Below, piece after piece: positions 1 through 10,314 of a DNA stretch of 64,000 nt. The first letter of the stretch is position 1; the number at the start of each line of letters is the position of its first letter. Both the position numbers and the translations under genes were made by a program. The notes under the pieces are model-generated. The model did no database searches and was not told the DNA's origin. It saw nothing but the letters and a program-made list of their open reading frames with translations. Source of the DNA: Fistularia commersonii (taxonomy: Eukaryota > Chordata > Actinopteri > Syngnathiformes > Fistulariidae); the NCBI GenBank assembly GCA_037954325.1, contig JBBMNZ010000004.1, positions 689,863 to 753,862 on the forward strand, given 5' to 3'.

Positions 1-2127
1 TCAGTGACTGCAAAGTAGTTGTAGGTGAGAGTAGCCAGACAGCATAGGATGGTGGTTTGTCGGATGACTCTGGTGACAAGGAAGATGAAGAGGACAAAGG
101 CAGAGGACAAAATGGTGGAGGCTGAAAAGGGAGGAGTGTTGCATGGTTTTCAGGGAGGAGTTGAGAAAGGGTCAGGGTGAGCTTCCAGATGATTGGACAA
201 CAGCTAGTGTTATCAGGGAGACAGGTAGAAGAGTACTTGGTGTGTCATCTGGAAGGAAAGTAGATAAGGAGACTTGGTGGTGGAATGAGGAAGTGCAGGA
301 GTGTATACAGAGAAAGCGGTTAGCGAAAAAGAAGTGGGATACTGAGAGGACTGAAGAGAACAGACAGGAGTTCAGGGAGGTGCAGCGAAAGGTAAAGAGA
401 GGTAGCAAAGGCAAAACAAAGGGCTTATGATGACTTGTATGCTCGGTTGGATAGTAAGGAGGGTGACAATGATCTATACAGGTTAGCGAAACAGAGATAA
501 AGATGGAAAGGATGTACAACAGGTCCGGGTGATTAAGGACAGAGGGAAAGGGATTGACAGATGGTAGAGTGATGGGAAGATGGAAAGAGTACTTTGAAGA
601 ACTCATGAATGTGGAAAATGAAAGAGGCAAGGGTAGAAGAGGTCATTATCGTAGACCACAAAGTACTACAAATTAGTAAAAGTGAAGTGAGGAAGGCATT
701 GAAGAGGATGAAGAGTGGAAAAGCAGTTGGTCCTGATGATATACCTGTGGAGGTGTGGAAGTGTCTAGGAGAGGCAGCGGTAGATTTTTTGACTAGATTA
801 TTCAACAGGATCTTAGAGAGTGAAGATGCCTGAAGAATGGAGACAAAGTGTGATGGTGCCTATTTTTAAGAATAAAGGGGATGTGCAGAATTGTGGCAAC
901 TACAGAGGGATAAAGTTGATGAGCCATACAATGAAGTTATGGGAAAGAGTAGTGGAAACTAGACTGAGAGCAGAAGTCTGCATTTGTGAACAGCAGTATG
1001 GCTTCATGCCTAGGAAGAGTACTACAGATGCAGTATTTGCATTGAGAATGCTAATAGAAAAGTACGGAGAAGGCCAGAGGGAGTTACATTGCGTTTTTGT
1101 AGACCTAGAAAAAGCGTATGACAGGGTGCCAAGAGAGGAGCTCTGGTATTGTATGAGGAAGTCTGGAGTGGCAGAGAAGTATGTTAGACTGGTGCGGGAC
1201 ATGTATGCCAGCTGTGAGACACTGGTACGGTGTGCTGTAGGGGTAACAGAAGTTCAAGGTGGAGGTGGGACTCCATCAGGGATCAGCTCTGAGCCCCTTG
1301 TTCGCGATGGTGATGGATAGGCTGACAGATGAGATTAGACGGAATCCCCATGGACCATGAGGTTTGCGGATGACATTGTGATCTGTAGTGAGAGCAGACA
1401 ACAGGTAGAGGAAAATCTAGAGAGGTGGAGGTATGCTCTGAAAGGAGAGGAATGAAAGTTAGTTGCCGCAAGACAGAATATATATGTGTGAATGAGAGGA
1501 ACTCGGGTGGAACGGTGAGGCTACAGGGAGTGGAGATCAAGAAGCTGGAGGATTTCAGGTACTTAGGGTCAACAGTCCAGAGCAACGGAGAGTGCGGAAA
1601 AGAGGTGAAGAGACGGGTCCAAGCAGGTTGGAATGGGTGGAGAAAAGTGTCAGGGGTACTATGTGATAGAAGACTATCGGCCAGAATAAAAGGAAAGGTG
1701 TACAAAACAGTGGTGAGACCAGCGACGATGTATGGACTAGACTGTTACAATGACCAAAAGACAGCAAGCAGAACTAGAGGTTGCAGAGATGAAGATGTTG
1801 AGGTTCTCTTTAGGAGTGACCAGGATGGATAGGATCAGGAATGAATCTATCAGAGGGATGGCACATGTTTGATGTTTTGGAGAGGTCAGAGAAGCCAGAC
1901 TGAGATGGTTGGGTCATGTACAGAGAAGAGATAGTGAATATATTGGTAGACGGATGCTGGAATTGGAGCTGCCAGGCAAGAGGTCTCGAGGAAGACCAAA
2001 GAAGATTTATGGACGTAGTGAGAGTGTATGAAGGTAGCTGGTGTGAGCGGAAGATACAGAGAATAGGGTTAGATGGAGAAAGTTGACTCGCTGTGGCGAC
2101 CACTAACGGGAAAAGCCGACAGAAGGC
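1..2127 (+). mobile_element. RTE-clade LINE, 3' portion, copy cut by window edge
   Basis: Non-LTR retrotransposon of the RTE clade (Expander-like in fish), reading left to right and continuing out of the window at the left. It matches, in opposite orientation, the RTE pieces at 6960-7441, 46769-48420 and 63676-64000. The 3' end is recognisable from the GTTGACTCGCTGTGGCGACC block near 2083-2102, followed by the AACGGGAAAAGCCGACAGAAG tail, which is the usual short RTE end without a poly-A. The coding part is split over several frames, so the copy is dead. It abuts segment X at about 2128. Confidence 0.9.
143..2105 (+). pseudogene. RTE LINE reverse transcriptase, frameshifted
   Basis: Degenerate ORF of the RTE element. 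Pieces in order: the linker after the endonuclease (143-430, with PDDW and ETWWWNEEVQ blocks); start of the reverse transcriptase (609-833, GKAVGPDDIPVEVWK); palm region (820-1320, with NYRGIKL and FVDLEKAYDRVPRE); the catalytic FADDIVICSE block in another frame near 1360-1395; and the C-terminal region (1425-1832, LEDFRYLGSTVQSNGECGKE, followed by the RWRKLTRCGDP-type end near 2070-2100). At least four frame changes separate them. In a live RTE these form one protein with endonuclease and reverse transcriptase that primes at nicked DNA. Catalytic aspartates are still visible, but the protein cannot be made. Confidence 0.88.
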
Positions 2128-3913
2128 ATTTAACAGCACTGACTTTACAGATGTCCGGTTCTGGACATGGTTCTTTCAGATGTTGTGTTTGGGCTTGCAA
2201 GGATCCTGAGCCCCAGAAGTAGCCTGTCATCACAACCAAGGTAGTGTGTATGTATACTTTTGTGTAAAGTTAGCAGAATGTTTGAGCTGTAATTTGTAAT
2301 TTTAAATGCTTGTGGTTTCCCTGTTTTGAAAATAAAGTGTCCATGTACACCCTGAAATGATTCACTGTTTTAAAAATCCTTGTTAGTTGATCCTTTTCCC
2401 CTGTGTCAAACCTTTCTCTAGGGTTTGATGCAGCGACTCGTGTTCTTTTGGTCCAAAGATAATCAGTGTTTCTTCCAAACATTGCACTTAGAGATAATCC
2501 TTCACCTTAAGATTTAATCAGATTCCGAGACTGCGTTCTTTGCAGTCTGCAAATGTGGCAGACAAGGTCTTCAACAATCTGACCGGTCTAAAGTGACATC
2601 AGACCGAGGCATCCTGCGGTGCAACTACCTAGTACGCCATCTGATCCAGGCCCCTGAGACACCAACGGCACCCCATCAGAACATCGTCTGATTTTGTAGC
2701 CCAACAAGGAGTCTGAGTGGCAACCAGAAGTTGATTCAGCCCTGGAAGAAACGGCAAAAGGTAGTGTGGACCAGAGGTCGGAGACAAGGAGTATGTTCAG
2801 AACACGCTTTGCATCAGAAAGGTTTGGTGTCCAAGAACACGGAGCCACCAAGCTTGTGACAGCACCAATTCCAAACCGGCATGAGGGGGGGATTTTAACT
2901 CAGGCAAGAGCTGAGGACACTTGAGGTGCTGATGCAGGAAGGTGAGTGACAAGGAGAGGGTAGCCTTGGCAGACCTGAGGGTTGTGGTGAGGGAGAGGCT
3001 GCTTACCTTCTGTTGTGCCGAGTGATGCAAGGAGGGGGCTTGCAAGTGCAGCACCTTTGCTGCAAACCCTTCGTGTAAAGTGCAAGGCCTTCACGATAGT
3101 TTCCAGCCACCTCATGAGAAGCACATCTCCATCTATACCTCTGTGCAGAAGGGAGGAGTCCCAGGAGTGACCCGGCTGATCCGTGAAGCCAGAGAGAGCC
3201 GGGGCGGTCGTCCAAACCCTCTTCAGACATTAACTCAGACAAATGAGCTGCTCTTTCCATTGAGGTTCTCGGGGTGTTTGCTAAGGTCTCTTATTGCAGA
3301 AAGATAAAACCAGATTTTTGGGGGCTAGAATTTACAGATATTTACAAATCAGTCAGCTTTCTGCCTGCAGATGCTGCTCTTGGACTGGGTTGGAGTGCAG
3401 GGCAGCAAGACAGACTGACTTGATACTACCTGTGTGAAGATGCACGCCCCCTTTTTTTTCTTTTTGGACCAAAATGTGAATAAGCCTTCAAGCTTTACAG
3501 CCCGAAGGTCCAGGATTCAAGTCAGAGGTCTGGACAGATACGTGTGGCATCTTTTGTAAAATGTCTGATTCTGTCAAACCTTTACCTTCCGATGAAGTCA
3601 GATGCACGTGCACATCTGGATATACAAGTCAATATCCACATTGTGGAGAAGGTTCTGATCCCAGACAGACAAAATATGGATGTTGGTATGTTTTTATATG
3701 TGCACACATTTGTGTGTGGAGAAATGATTTTTTTTTTTCTCCTAAGTGTTTTGTGTAAAGTCAGCAAAATGATTTTTAATGCTTGTAGCTAAAGTAAAAT
3801 AAAGTATCCATATGCAAAATCAGTGTCCCCTATGTGGTTCAAAACATAAGTGCCTCGCCCAGTTTTTTTAAGTGTTTTTTCTCAAAGTGTAACGTATATG
3901 TGCAACCCGGAAG

Positions 3914-4016
3914 TCTGCACCTGATCGGTTAGCTCAGTGCCTTAAGCCACTGACGCTGAATGTGGATACCACCAACCTTGCAGCCAGCGGCCCAAGGTTC
4001 AAGTCTCGCTTTGCCA
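3914..4016 (+). repeat. tRNA-like (pol III promoter-like) sequence 1
   Basis: The sequence has an A-box-like TTAGCTCAGTG at about 3929 and a perfect-looking B box GGTTCAAGTC at 3996-4005, spaced as in a tRNA with a long variable arm. Acceptor stem pairing is poor, so it is more likely a tRNA-derived repeat or pseudogene than a working tRNA. The same sequence is kept at 45262-45360 in segment X copy 2. Confidence 0.45.
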
Positions 4017-4105
4017 AATGAATCTAAGTACAATTGGCACACCATTTTTTTTAATCCTTTTTCCCTCTAAGTGTGACGTTATATACGAGCAACCCTGGTT
4101 TCTCT

Positions 4106-4176
4106 CTGTGACCGGTTGGCGCAGTGCCTTGAGCCACTGATGCTGTGTGTGGATACCGCTGGTTTGAGTCTAGCAC
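4106..4176 (+). repeat. tRNA-like sequence 2 (tandem, diverged)
   Basis: Second copy of the preceding tRNA-like motif about 180 bp downstream, with A-box-like GTTGGCGCAGTG at 4115 and B-box-like GGTTTGAGTC at 4161-4170. The upstream sequence (AAGTGTGACG...AACCC) also repeats, so the unit was tandemly duplicated. It is shorter than copy 1 and probably inactive. Confidence 0.4.
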
Positions 4177-4393
4177 CGGTTAACAACAGCCAAATCGGGC
4201 GTCAAACCCCAATTGCAAGGCCGACAACAGCCGAGTCGGGGTCCTGATGCAAGACCGCATGCAGAGACCCACCGTAGAAGCCGCCCTGCTGGAGAAAATT
4301 TAAAAAAAAACAGCCGTGGGACTTAGGGTTTTCATCCACATAAGGGCCCCACACACATTTGGAGGAGATGGATACTTTATTGATTGTTTGAGA

Positions 4394-4700
4394 AAAAGAA
4401 CAAGAGAAAAAAAAAAAAAAATTAAAGATAAAAAAAAGAAAAAAATAGATAATAAAATAAAAAAAAAATAAAGACTAGAAAAAAAGAACAAGATAAAAAA
4501 TAAGAAGAAAATAAAAGAATAAAAAAATTAAAGTTAATAAAAGGACAAGAAAAAAATTAAGAAAAACTAAAGACAAGAAAATAACAAAGATACTTATTAA
4601 AAAAGTCTAGAAAAAATTAAAGAAAAAAATTAAAGAGTTATAGTTAAAAAAAATACAAATTTAAAAACTCAAACATTTAAAATAAGGACAAACATTCAGG
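4394..4700. repeat. A-rich low-complexity tract
   Basis: About 300 bp of almost pure A/G/T with runs of A and motifs such as AAAGACAAG and AATTAAAG. The same place in copies 2 and 3 of segment X (45553-45655, 63440-63550) is also A-rich but shorter. It separates the inverted arms of X. No gene. Confidence 0.8.
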
Positions 4701-5300
4701 AACAGGATTTGCTAACTTTAAACCAAACTATCCAGACTGCAGACACTACCTTGGCTCTCTTACAGATGTTACTTCTGGGGCTCAACACACCTACAAGCAC
4801 AAACACAACATTTAGCCATGCAGTGTCAAACAACACCTTACAATTAAACACATAACATTGATTTGCACACATACAAAGAAAACCTCTGCCCAGACACTGC
4901 TCAGTTTAAACATCTTACTGACTTCAACAAAGTCACTGCTCTTAAATAGCAGCAATCAAGTAACATTGGGTTTAACAAAACATTTACAAGAAAATTAAGC
5001 ACTTCACTTACCCTTATTTTGCCAAGCACTTGTGATGTCCATCTGTGGACTGAAATCTGAAACAGATTCTCATGACACTTTGCAAAAGAAACATAACATT
5101 CCATCGAGGCTTCTTACCTTCAAGGTTGTTTCTGGATGCAAATTCTCAGTCTGCATTCAAATCCAACACACAATCACTTCGGTGGCCAGTCAGCTTTAGT
5201 GACAAACAATTTGTTTTATTGACTGTCATATTTGTGAATGTCCAGATGGAGTCTATTTTTGGTACATTAAGCCAATTTCTAGTTTGCCATTCAGTCAAAC
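4696..5300 (-). pseudogene. Unidentified three-exon gene fragment with intact splice sites
   Basis: On the minus strand three blocks join in one frame through consensus splice sites. Exon a (about 5300-5118) ends in CTTGAAG before GTAAGAAG. Exon b is 45 bp (5056-5012), between TGTTTCAG and GGTAAGTG, and encodes DFSPQMDITSAWQNKG with its neighbours. Exon c starts at 4790 after GCTTGTAG and runs to a TGA at 4696-4698. Introns are phase 1. Exon a reads open for about 75 codons, including KLTGHRSDCVLDLNAD, but has a TGA where the second copy (46130 onward) has TTA. I do not recognise the protein. Conserved splice signals in two copies suggest an old real gene rather than chance. Confidence 0.5.
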
Positions 5301-5744
5301 AGGAATGAGTGCAATCCAGCAAGTTGTTTTAGATGATAGACAGGATTACTTATCTCCTTACAGACTACACAGATATATATACATGGACTTGAACCAGTAC
5401 CTTCTGCTTCAGAGGATCAGCCCACTGATGCCAGATCTCCTAAACATATATCCACATAAACATGTGCCAAATATGAAGGAAATGCACTGGGATCCTTCCT
5501 GCCAAGCTGATTTGAAGTATTTATATTGATATGCAGGAACACAACCTTCTGTCTGAGCCAGATTTTACATCCTGTGTCCAACAGCTATATAGTTGAATAG
5601 ATTCACATAAACCGGCTAGTAGACAACGTTCCAAGAAACCACATGAATGTCAGCGAGAACATTTCAATCTGCAAAATAGTTGACTCTGATCTTCAGAGGA
5701 CCTCATGTGTACAAGATGTAGTCCACCTCTGCTCTTAAGTTACT

Positions 5745-6125
5745 TTAGAAAACACCAAACTTGCACATGACTTCATCTAACTCTATCGCCCTGTAGCCGC
5801 TATCATTTAGCATCACAGCTTCAGACTCAATTTCCCCTCCAGAACATTCCTCCATCAATGTAACTCCAATGCCCTGGTCAGTACAACAAAATCGAAGTGT
5901 CGAGCTTTGCACCTGTTCTCCTGGACACACAGTACATCCACCTTCCTTCTCTGCAACACATTGCCAACTCCACCTTTCCCAGTTACCGTCCCTGGCTCTT
6001 TTCCTCTTGTAGCCTATCGGCACCAATGGCAGTTGTTAAACCGGGCCTCTACCGATCTGGTCCAAATTGTCTGATGCAACCCTGTGCATTCATCTGCGCT
6101 CAGAGACCCTGCCTCAACGAGGAGC
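5745..6125 (-). mobile_element. RTE LINE fragment, 5' region
   Basis: Diverged copy of the RTE 5' part, as judged against 48060-48420: the CTCCTGGACACACAGTA block at 5919-5935, the CACCAATGG block near 6020 and the ACCGATC-type block near 6050 appear in the same order and orientation. It has lost all coding capacity. It starts directly after segment X, exactly as the better-preserved RTE at 46769 does, so the X-RTE junction is shared by copies 1 and 2. Confidence 0.65.
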
Positions 6126-6959
6126 CATTAATGGTATGCGAGTTTCCGGTCTAGGTCAGGGAGACCAAACAAGAGGAAAGAAAGTATGCAGACGTGTTCC
6201 AGGAAAGCGTATTTATTAACGCGTGCAAAAACAATGGTAAAAAGTGAAAGGTCCTTGGCTCCTGAGCAGTCTGGCTTGACGACAACCGCTGCCGCCTCAA
6301 AGCAAATCCAGTTAAGAGACCACGCAGCACTCACTGGCTCCCAGAGGGTATCTCACATCCCAGGCATCGCCCAGGACCAATAGGGGACTGCGACCCGGTT
6401 ACCATTTACTAAACTCTCTCAGCTGCTCAGAACTACCTACAACATAGAGGGAAACAGTGCCAATTGAACAGATGAACAAACAGGTGCTGCAGTGAAACAG
6501 ATGTACATTTCATGGTTACAAAGCTAAAGCACTCCCAGCGATTAACGGAGAGCCAATTTAACAATCCGACACTAAATGACTCCAGACATGAACGATATGC
6601 AAAACCAGAGCTTTTTGGGAGATGCTCCTGTTGAACGCAGGACATGCGGCAACGAAATGACCAAGAAACAGTCAACTTGATTTTATTTTTCAAAGATATA
6701 TCAGCTCTTGTGTTGGAAAGTTCTAAGTGCACCAGCTCTAAGACACATTCTCTTGCAAAAACAAAATTTGTCTACGCCTCTGGTAACAACTTTTAGGCAC
6801 TACTGCCTGACACTCTGAGCCCTGTTGCATTAATGCAGAATATACAGACTGCACCTTGTCACTCAGGACAGTTTGGAATAGCAATGTCCAAATGTCTACA
6901 GGCCACTTGTGTCACTCTACTCTCTCAAAACAAGCAAAACAGCAACCTATCTTTCATCC
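6126..6959. other. Unassigned spacer, possible LTR remnant
   Basis: No gene could be supported. On the minus strand 6150-6440 resembles a retroviral-type LTR: an AATAAA signal (complement at 6212-6217) is followed by an ACGCTTTCCTGGAACACG-like stretch, and the block opens with TGTTGTAGGTAG near 6440. No partner LTR is present. The rest (6450-6959) is AT-rich, with only one unremarkable 99-codon frame. Confidence 0.3.
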
Positions 6960-7441
6960 AGTGCTGTCTGGCTACACTCGAACTTACACCTACTTTGCAT
7001 TCACTGATCTCTTTTCGGTTACCTCGTCTATACAAGATGTAGTTTACGGGTGTGCTCCTAACTCCGCTCTTATAAGATACCCTATGTGCCTGTTTTTTTC
7101 TGAAAAAAGTGTTCACTACAGCCATTTCCATCCTTTTTGCAAAAGCTACCACCATCTGTCCCTCTGTGTTCCAAATCTGCCCATCACATCTTCACCCCCT
7201 CTATTGCCTTCACCTACATGTCCATTAAAGTCTGCACCAATGACCACTCTCTCATTTCTGGGAATATTCTGCATCACTTCATCTAACTCATTCCAGAACT
7301 TCTCCTTCTCTTCAGATTCACATCCCATCTGCGGGGCATAGCCACTAACAACATTGAGCAACACACCTTCAATGTCCAGTTTCAGACTCATAAGTCTATC
7401 TGACATTCTTTTCACCTCTAGGACGTTCCTAACAAACTCCG
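6960..7441 (-). mobile_element. RTE LINE fragment, endonuclease region
   Basis: Minus-strand piece of the RTE endonuclease. The frame at 7415-7146 contains KRMSDRLMSLKLDIEGV, then SGYAPQ and ADFNGHVG, the last being the catalytic Asp-Phe-Asn block of AP-type endonucleases. The following frame (7155-6925) continues with AKRMEMAVVNTFF. It breaks off at 7441, where hAT sequence begins, inside the CGTTCCTAACAAACTCC motif that is uninterrupted at 47938-47954. Confidence 0.85.
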
Positions 7442-8334
7442 AACCGATCTGACCAACATGCTGAATGACCTTAATCTAGAGCTGCAAGGAAAGGACAAAA
7501 CTGTGATCAATATGATCAGCTCAGTTAATGCTCTCAAAAACAAAATGCAACATCTCTCCTCGAAGCTCCACCGCCATGATTCGGCAAACTTCCAGAACTT
7601 CCAGAACCAAGAGCTGGAGACACCAGAGCAGTCATGTGAGCAGCTTGACAGTGCACGCTACATAAAGCAAATTGACAGTTGTCCGTCAGAGTTCGACAGA
7701 CGCTTTCAAGACTTTGCTGTACTCGAGCCGGTCGCTACATTCATGTGCTACCCTTTCCAGGAAGATGCTGAGGTTGTTTCACTGGCATCAAAAGTTGCAA
7801 CCCTGTTTGCCCTGAACTCTTCTGGAGTGGAGGTTGAGATTCTGACACTTCAAGTCGACATTCAGCTGAAGGCCAAAGCTCATGGATAATTCTGGAACCT
7901 ACTCACAGAGAACAAGTATCCCAACATCAGAAAATGCGCTACCTTCTTGACTGCATTATTTGGTTCCACTTATTTATGTGAGTCAGCTTTTTCCAACATG
8001 AAGATCATGAAGTCAAAGTACCGTTCCACAATGACTGATGAGCATCTGGAAGTCTGCTTGAGGCTGGCTATCAGCAGTTACTGTCCGGACTATGCAACCC
8101 TGGCTAATTCCATTCAGTGTAAGACATCTGAGTAAGGTCATGACAAAAAACATGTACAGAGTTGTATTGTGCAATATAGGTTGATGCAGTAATGCAAGGC
8201 ATATAGTGTACATATAAAAATGATTCTCAATATATTTAGAAATAATGTGTTTTGCATTTTGAGTGGGCGGTAGATCATTTTGACTCGATCATGTCATAAG
8301 TAGCTGTCAGGTTGAAAAAGTGTGGGCACCCCTG
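7442..8334 (+). mobile_element. hAT DNA transposon remnant, 3' part
   Basis: Contains the C-terminal half of a hAT transposase (see next entry) and ends in a hAT-like terminal inverted repeat, GTGTGGGCACCCCTG, at about 8318-8332. The 5' end is missing: RTE sequence joins at 7441. A shorter version with an internal deletion lies at 25300-25735 in the same position relative to V-A3, so both V flanks descend from one insertion. Confidence 0.8.
7458..8135 (+). pseudogene. hAT transposase C-terminal part, broken
   Basis: Two frames, 7458-7889 and 7947-8135. The first (143 codons) reads NDLNLELQGKDKTVINM and on to the VATFMCYPF block. The second carries the hAT dimerisation motif, with FGSTYLCESAFSNMKIMKSK followed by RSTMTDEHLEVCLRLA, as in the FAM200/ZBED5/SCAND3 group of hAT-derived proteins. 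A stop at about 7889 and a frame change separate them. The DDE catalytic region and the BED finger are not here. A BED-type N-terminal fragment of similar type lies at 42235-42480 and 59650-59931. Confidence 0.85.
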
Positions 8335-8984
8335 GTTTAGGAGGCCAGTGTCACATTTGCTCAACCAGCAGAGAGGTGTCCTAAAAGGATCCATGTCAGG
8401 ACCACGATCTGCCACCTTTTGTGACCAGTAGAATAAATGGTGTTCAGTCACCTCAGTAAAGAGGAACCCTTTGGGCAGATCTGCGTCATAGGACATCAGT
8501 GCCAGATGACTTTCGATGGCCTTTCTGCTCCACCTGCTTTAAGGGTCTTCTCATAAACATCTTCCAGCTATCTCTTCTTCTGATGACACACTGCTTGACC
8601 AGAGAGTATTCTGAAGATCACTGTGTTTCTGATAGTTACAAACCCTTGCTGCTAGATGTACTCTCTCTTTCTTATCCTCCTTCAGGCCTGGTTCTCCACC
8701 TCTTTCTGCTCAATAGCCTCCATCTTTTTCTAAGAGTATCAGAAAAAGACAGTGATCGTCTTCATTGGACTTTTGTTGATGGGAGCTCTCTGATGTTGGA
8801 TTGCTGACAAAAGGACATTTGTGGATGAATGTAATGAAATCATTTCATGAGGGAGTCTTCTTTTACAAAAAATGACAGATGTCACACAACTTGTGGTGAG
8901 CAGAGACCCGACACTGGTCCTCAGTGAAGTGTGTCAGTCTCTGCAGCAGCAGACACTTCACTTTCACTTCAGTCTGACTGAGGG
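8335..8984. repeat. V-A downstream flank alpha, copy 1
   Basis: Unique-looking DNA immediately beyond the RSS of family-A V genes. It recurs at 25736-26384, 31880-32371 and 49336-49986, starting with AGGAGGCCAGTGTCACATTTG-like sequence. Short open frames here are not conserved as proteins. It marks the duplication unit of the V genes. Confidence 0.8.
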
Positions 8985-9012
8985 GGTTTTTGTACGACGC
9001 TTTTTCACTGTG
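8985..9012 (-). other. 12-RSS of V-A1
   Basis: Recombination signal on the minus strand. The heptamer CACAGTG (complement at 9006-9012) directly follows the V exon, then a 12-bp spacer, then the nonamer ACAAAAACC (8985-8993). All positions match the consensus. Confidence 0.95.
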
Positions 9013-9495
9013 TGAACGTATCCTTGCTGTTGATGTAATGGTAACTCTGACAGTAATAAACTGCTGCATCTTCAGCCTGGACTCCTCTGATGGTCAGAGT
9101 GAAGTCAGAGTTTGATCCACTGCCTGAAAAACGATCTGGAATTCCTGATGCTCGAGTTGTAGCCCAATAAATGAGGAGTTTAGGAGCTTGTCCTTCTTTC
9201 TGTTGGTACCAGGCTAATCTCGGTCCATGGTTATCAGAGTACACATTCTGACTGGTCCTACAGGAGATGGAGACGGGGTCTCCTGGAGCAGAGCTCTTTG
9301 CTGCAGGCTGAGTCAGTGTGACCTGACCTCTGGACTCTGAGGATACAGACACACAAAGTGAAAGAGACTCCACGGCTTTGCGGGCTTCATCTCACACATA
9401 GTGATGTTGAGAGAGGAGAGGAGGTGGACTCTCTGGACTTTACCTTTGAAGCAGCAGCAGAGGAGAGTCCAGATGAGGACGGAGACCCGCGTCAT
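9013..9495 (-). CDS. Ig light-chain V segment A1, kappa type (L1-like)
   Basis: Germline variable segment encoding most of an antibody light-chain V domain. Leader exon 9495-9444 (MTRVSVLIWTLLCCCFK) ends at GTAAAG; a 107-bp intron ends in TATCCTCAG; V exon 9336-9013. The exon opens ESRGQVTLTQPAAKSSAPGD. Cys23 lies in SISC, Trp35 in LAWYQQKEGQ, and the framework ends EDAAVYYCQS with Cys104 (IMGT). CDR1 is long (QNVYSDNHGPR). The ESRGQVTLTQ start resembles trout L1. An in-frame ATG 45 bp upstream (9540) is probably untranscribed because the TATA box is at 9561. It is open, with consensus splice sites and RSS, so probably usable. Confidence 0.93.
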
Positions 9496-9560
9496 GTTTG
9501 TGATGAGGAGGATTTGTGATGAAGGACGGCTGTCAGTCATCCAGGGTCCAAGTGTCAGGA

Positions 9561-9607
9561 CTATAAAGAGTCCCAGAGCACTGGAGCATGGAGCTGCTGA
9601 TGCAAAG
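9561..9607 (-). promoter_or_regulatory. V-A1 promoter: octamer-like and TATA
   Basis: On the coding strand CTTTGCAT (complement at 9600-9607) is a 7 of 8 match to the light-chain octamer ATTTGCAT. CTTTATAG (9561-9568) is the TATA box. The same pair occurs with identical spacing upstream of A2 to A5. Confidence 0.8.
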
Positions 9608-10020
9608 TGTCTCTATGGAAATCAACGCCTGACTCCAGCCAGCACTTTCAGGGAGGTCTCATCCATGCAGATGGTTGGTTATTTGTTTCTCCTCAGTTGC
9701 AGTCCACCTAAAATAGTTTTCATTCTTCCAAGAAAAGAATATGCACAAAACATAGGCAAAGATACTAAGGAACAAGATTATGTATATTATGAACAACCGA
9801 AAAAAATCTAATTAACATCTGAGAAGAAAGAAAAGAAATTCCTTGTGCAGAGAGTAGTAATGGAAACAGCAGGTGTACAGTAGGGATGAGGATCGTAAAA
9901 GAGACATGATGAGCAAGGTGTCCTGGAGAATGTGTAGAGCACATGAGCAGCATCGGCATACTCCGAAAGTGGTGATGTTTCGATTTATCATCAGAGTCCA
10001 GTAGAGATCGTTGGGCGGCT
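9608..10020. repeat. V-A upstream flank gamma, partial
   Basis: Matches the start of the long A-to-B spacer at 20175-21474 and 29760-30961 up to about 9940, then diverges. No gene is visible. Confidence 0.65.
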
Positions 10021-10314
10021 CGGGGGGGTGAAGAATGAAGAGGGCGAAACTTCAAAATTTTAATGGAGGGAGTGGGAGAGTGGGGAGGGAACTGAGCCTC
10101 CTGACAGACTGGTGTGTGAAGCTGTGGGTGAGTCTGGTGGATCCGGCCCTGAGACTCCGGTACCTCATCGCTGAAGTCAGGAAGCTGTACAGGCTGTGTG
10201 CGGGGCGGCTGGCGTCGCTCACAAGCGAGGCCGCCTTACGGGTTTAGTTTGGTTCAAAAAGTTTATTAGGACAGTGGACAATTACATTGAGCACAGAGGC
10301 AGAGATGTTTGTAC
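10021..10314. other. Unassigned repeat-like stretch
   Basis: GC-richer DNA between the V flank and the L2-type LINE. The plus frame at 10035-10247 has no family match that I can name. It is absent from the equivalent junctions at 33.5 and 51.2 kb, so it is probably a separate insertion fragment. Confidence 0.35.

Larger units (their letters stand above)
2128..5744. repeat. Segment X, copy 1 (low-copy duplicated block with inverted arms)
   Basis: About 3.6 kb that recurs at 43021-46768 and 60426-63480. The left part (2130-2340) and, in inverted form, the right part (4696-5060) carry the same exon-like sequence, so the block has long imperfect inverted arms around a divergent middle. A second near-match of the 2255-2345 sequence, ending in AATAAAGT, lies at 3746-3805. 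The middle (2520-3540) has open frames on both strands that resemble no family I know. It is not a simple transposon: I found no terminal repeats or target duplication. Confidence 0.75.

Noticed and set aside
3003..3260. Antisense frames in segment X (SEEGLDDRPGSLWLHGS type)
   Set aside because: Open frames occur on both strands of the same GC-rich stretch, with frameshifts between copies; no family is recognisable.
3561..3758. Cys-rich frame with CTCTSGYTSQYPHCGEG looking like an EGF module
   Set aside because: Cys spacing does not fit EGF, it lacks splice borders, and the frame is not kept at 44.95 or 63.05 kb.
4300..4491. Phe/Ser-rich frame on the minus strand
   Set aside because: Translation of the A-rich low-complexity tract.
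9496..9540. Upstream in-frame ATG adding MTDSRPSSQILLITN to the V-A1 leader
   Set aside because: It lies only about 20 bp from the TATA box, so it is probably at or before the transcription start; the downstream Met gives a normal leader.
9401..9811. Plus-strand frames antisense to the V-A leaders (also at 20.0, 26.8, 32.8 and 50.4 kb)
   Set aside because: Shadow of the conserved leader and promoter on the other strand; there is no independent signal for a protein.
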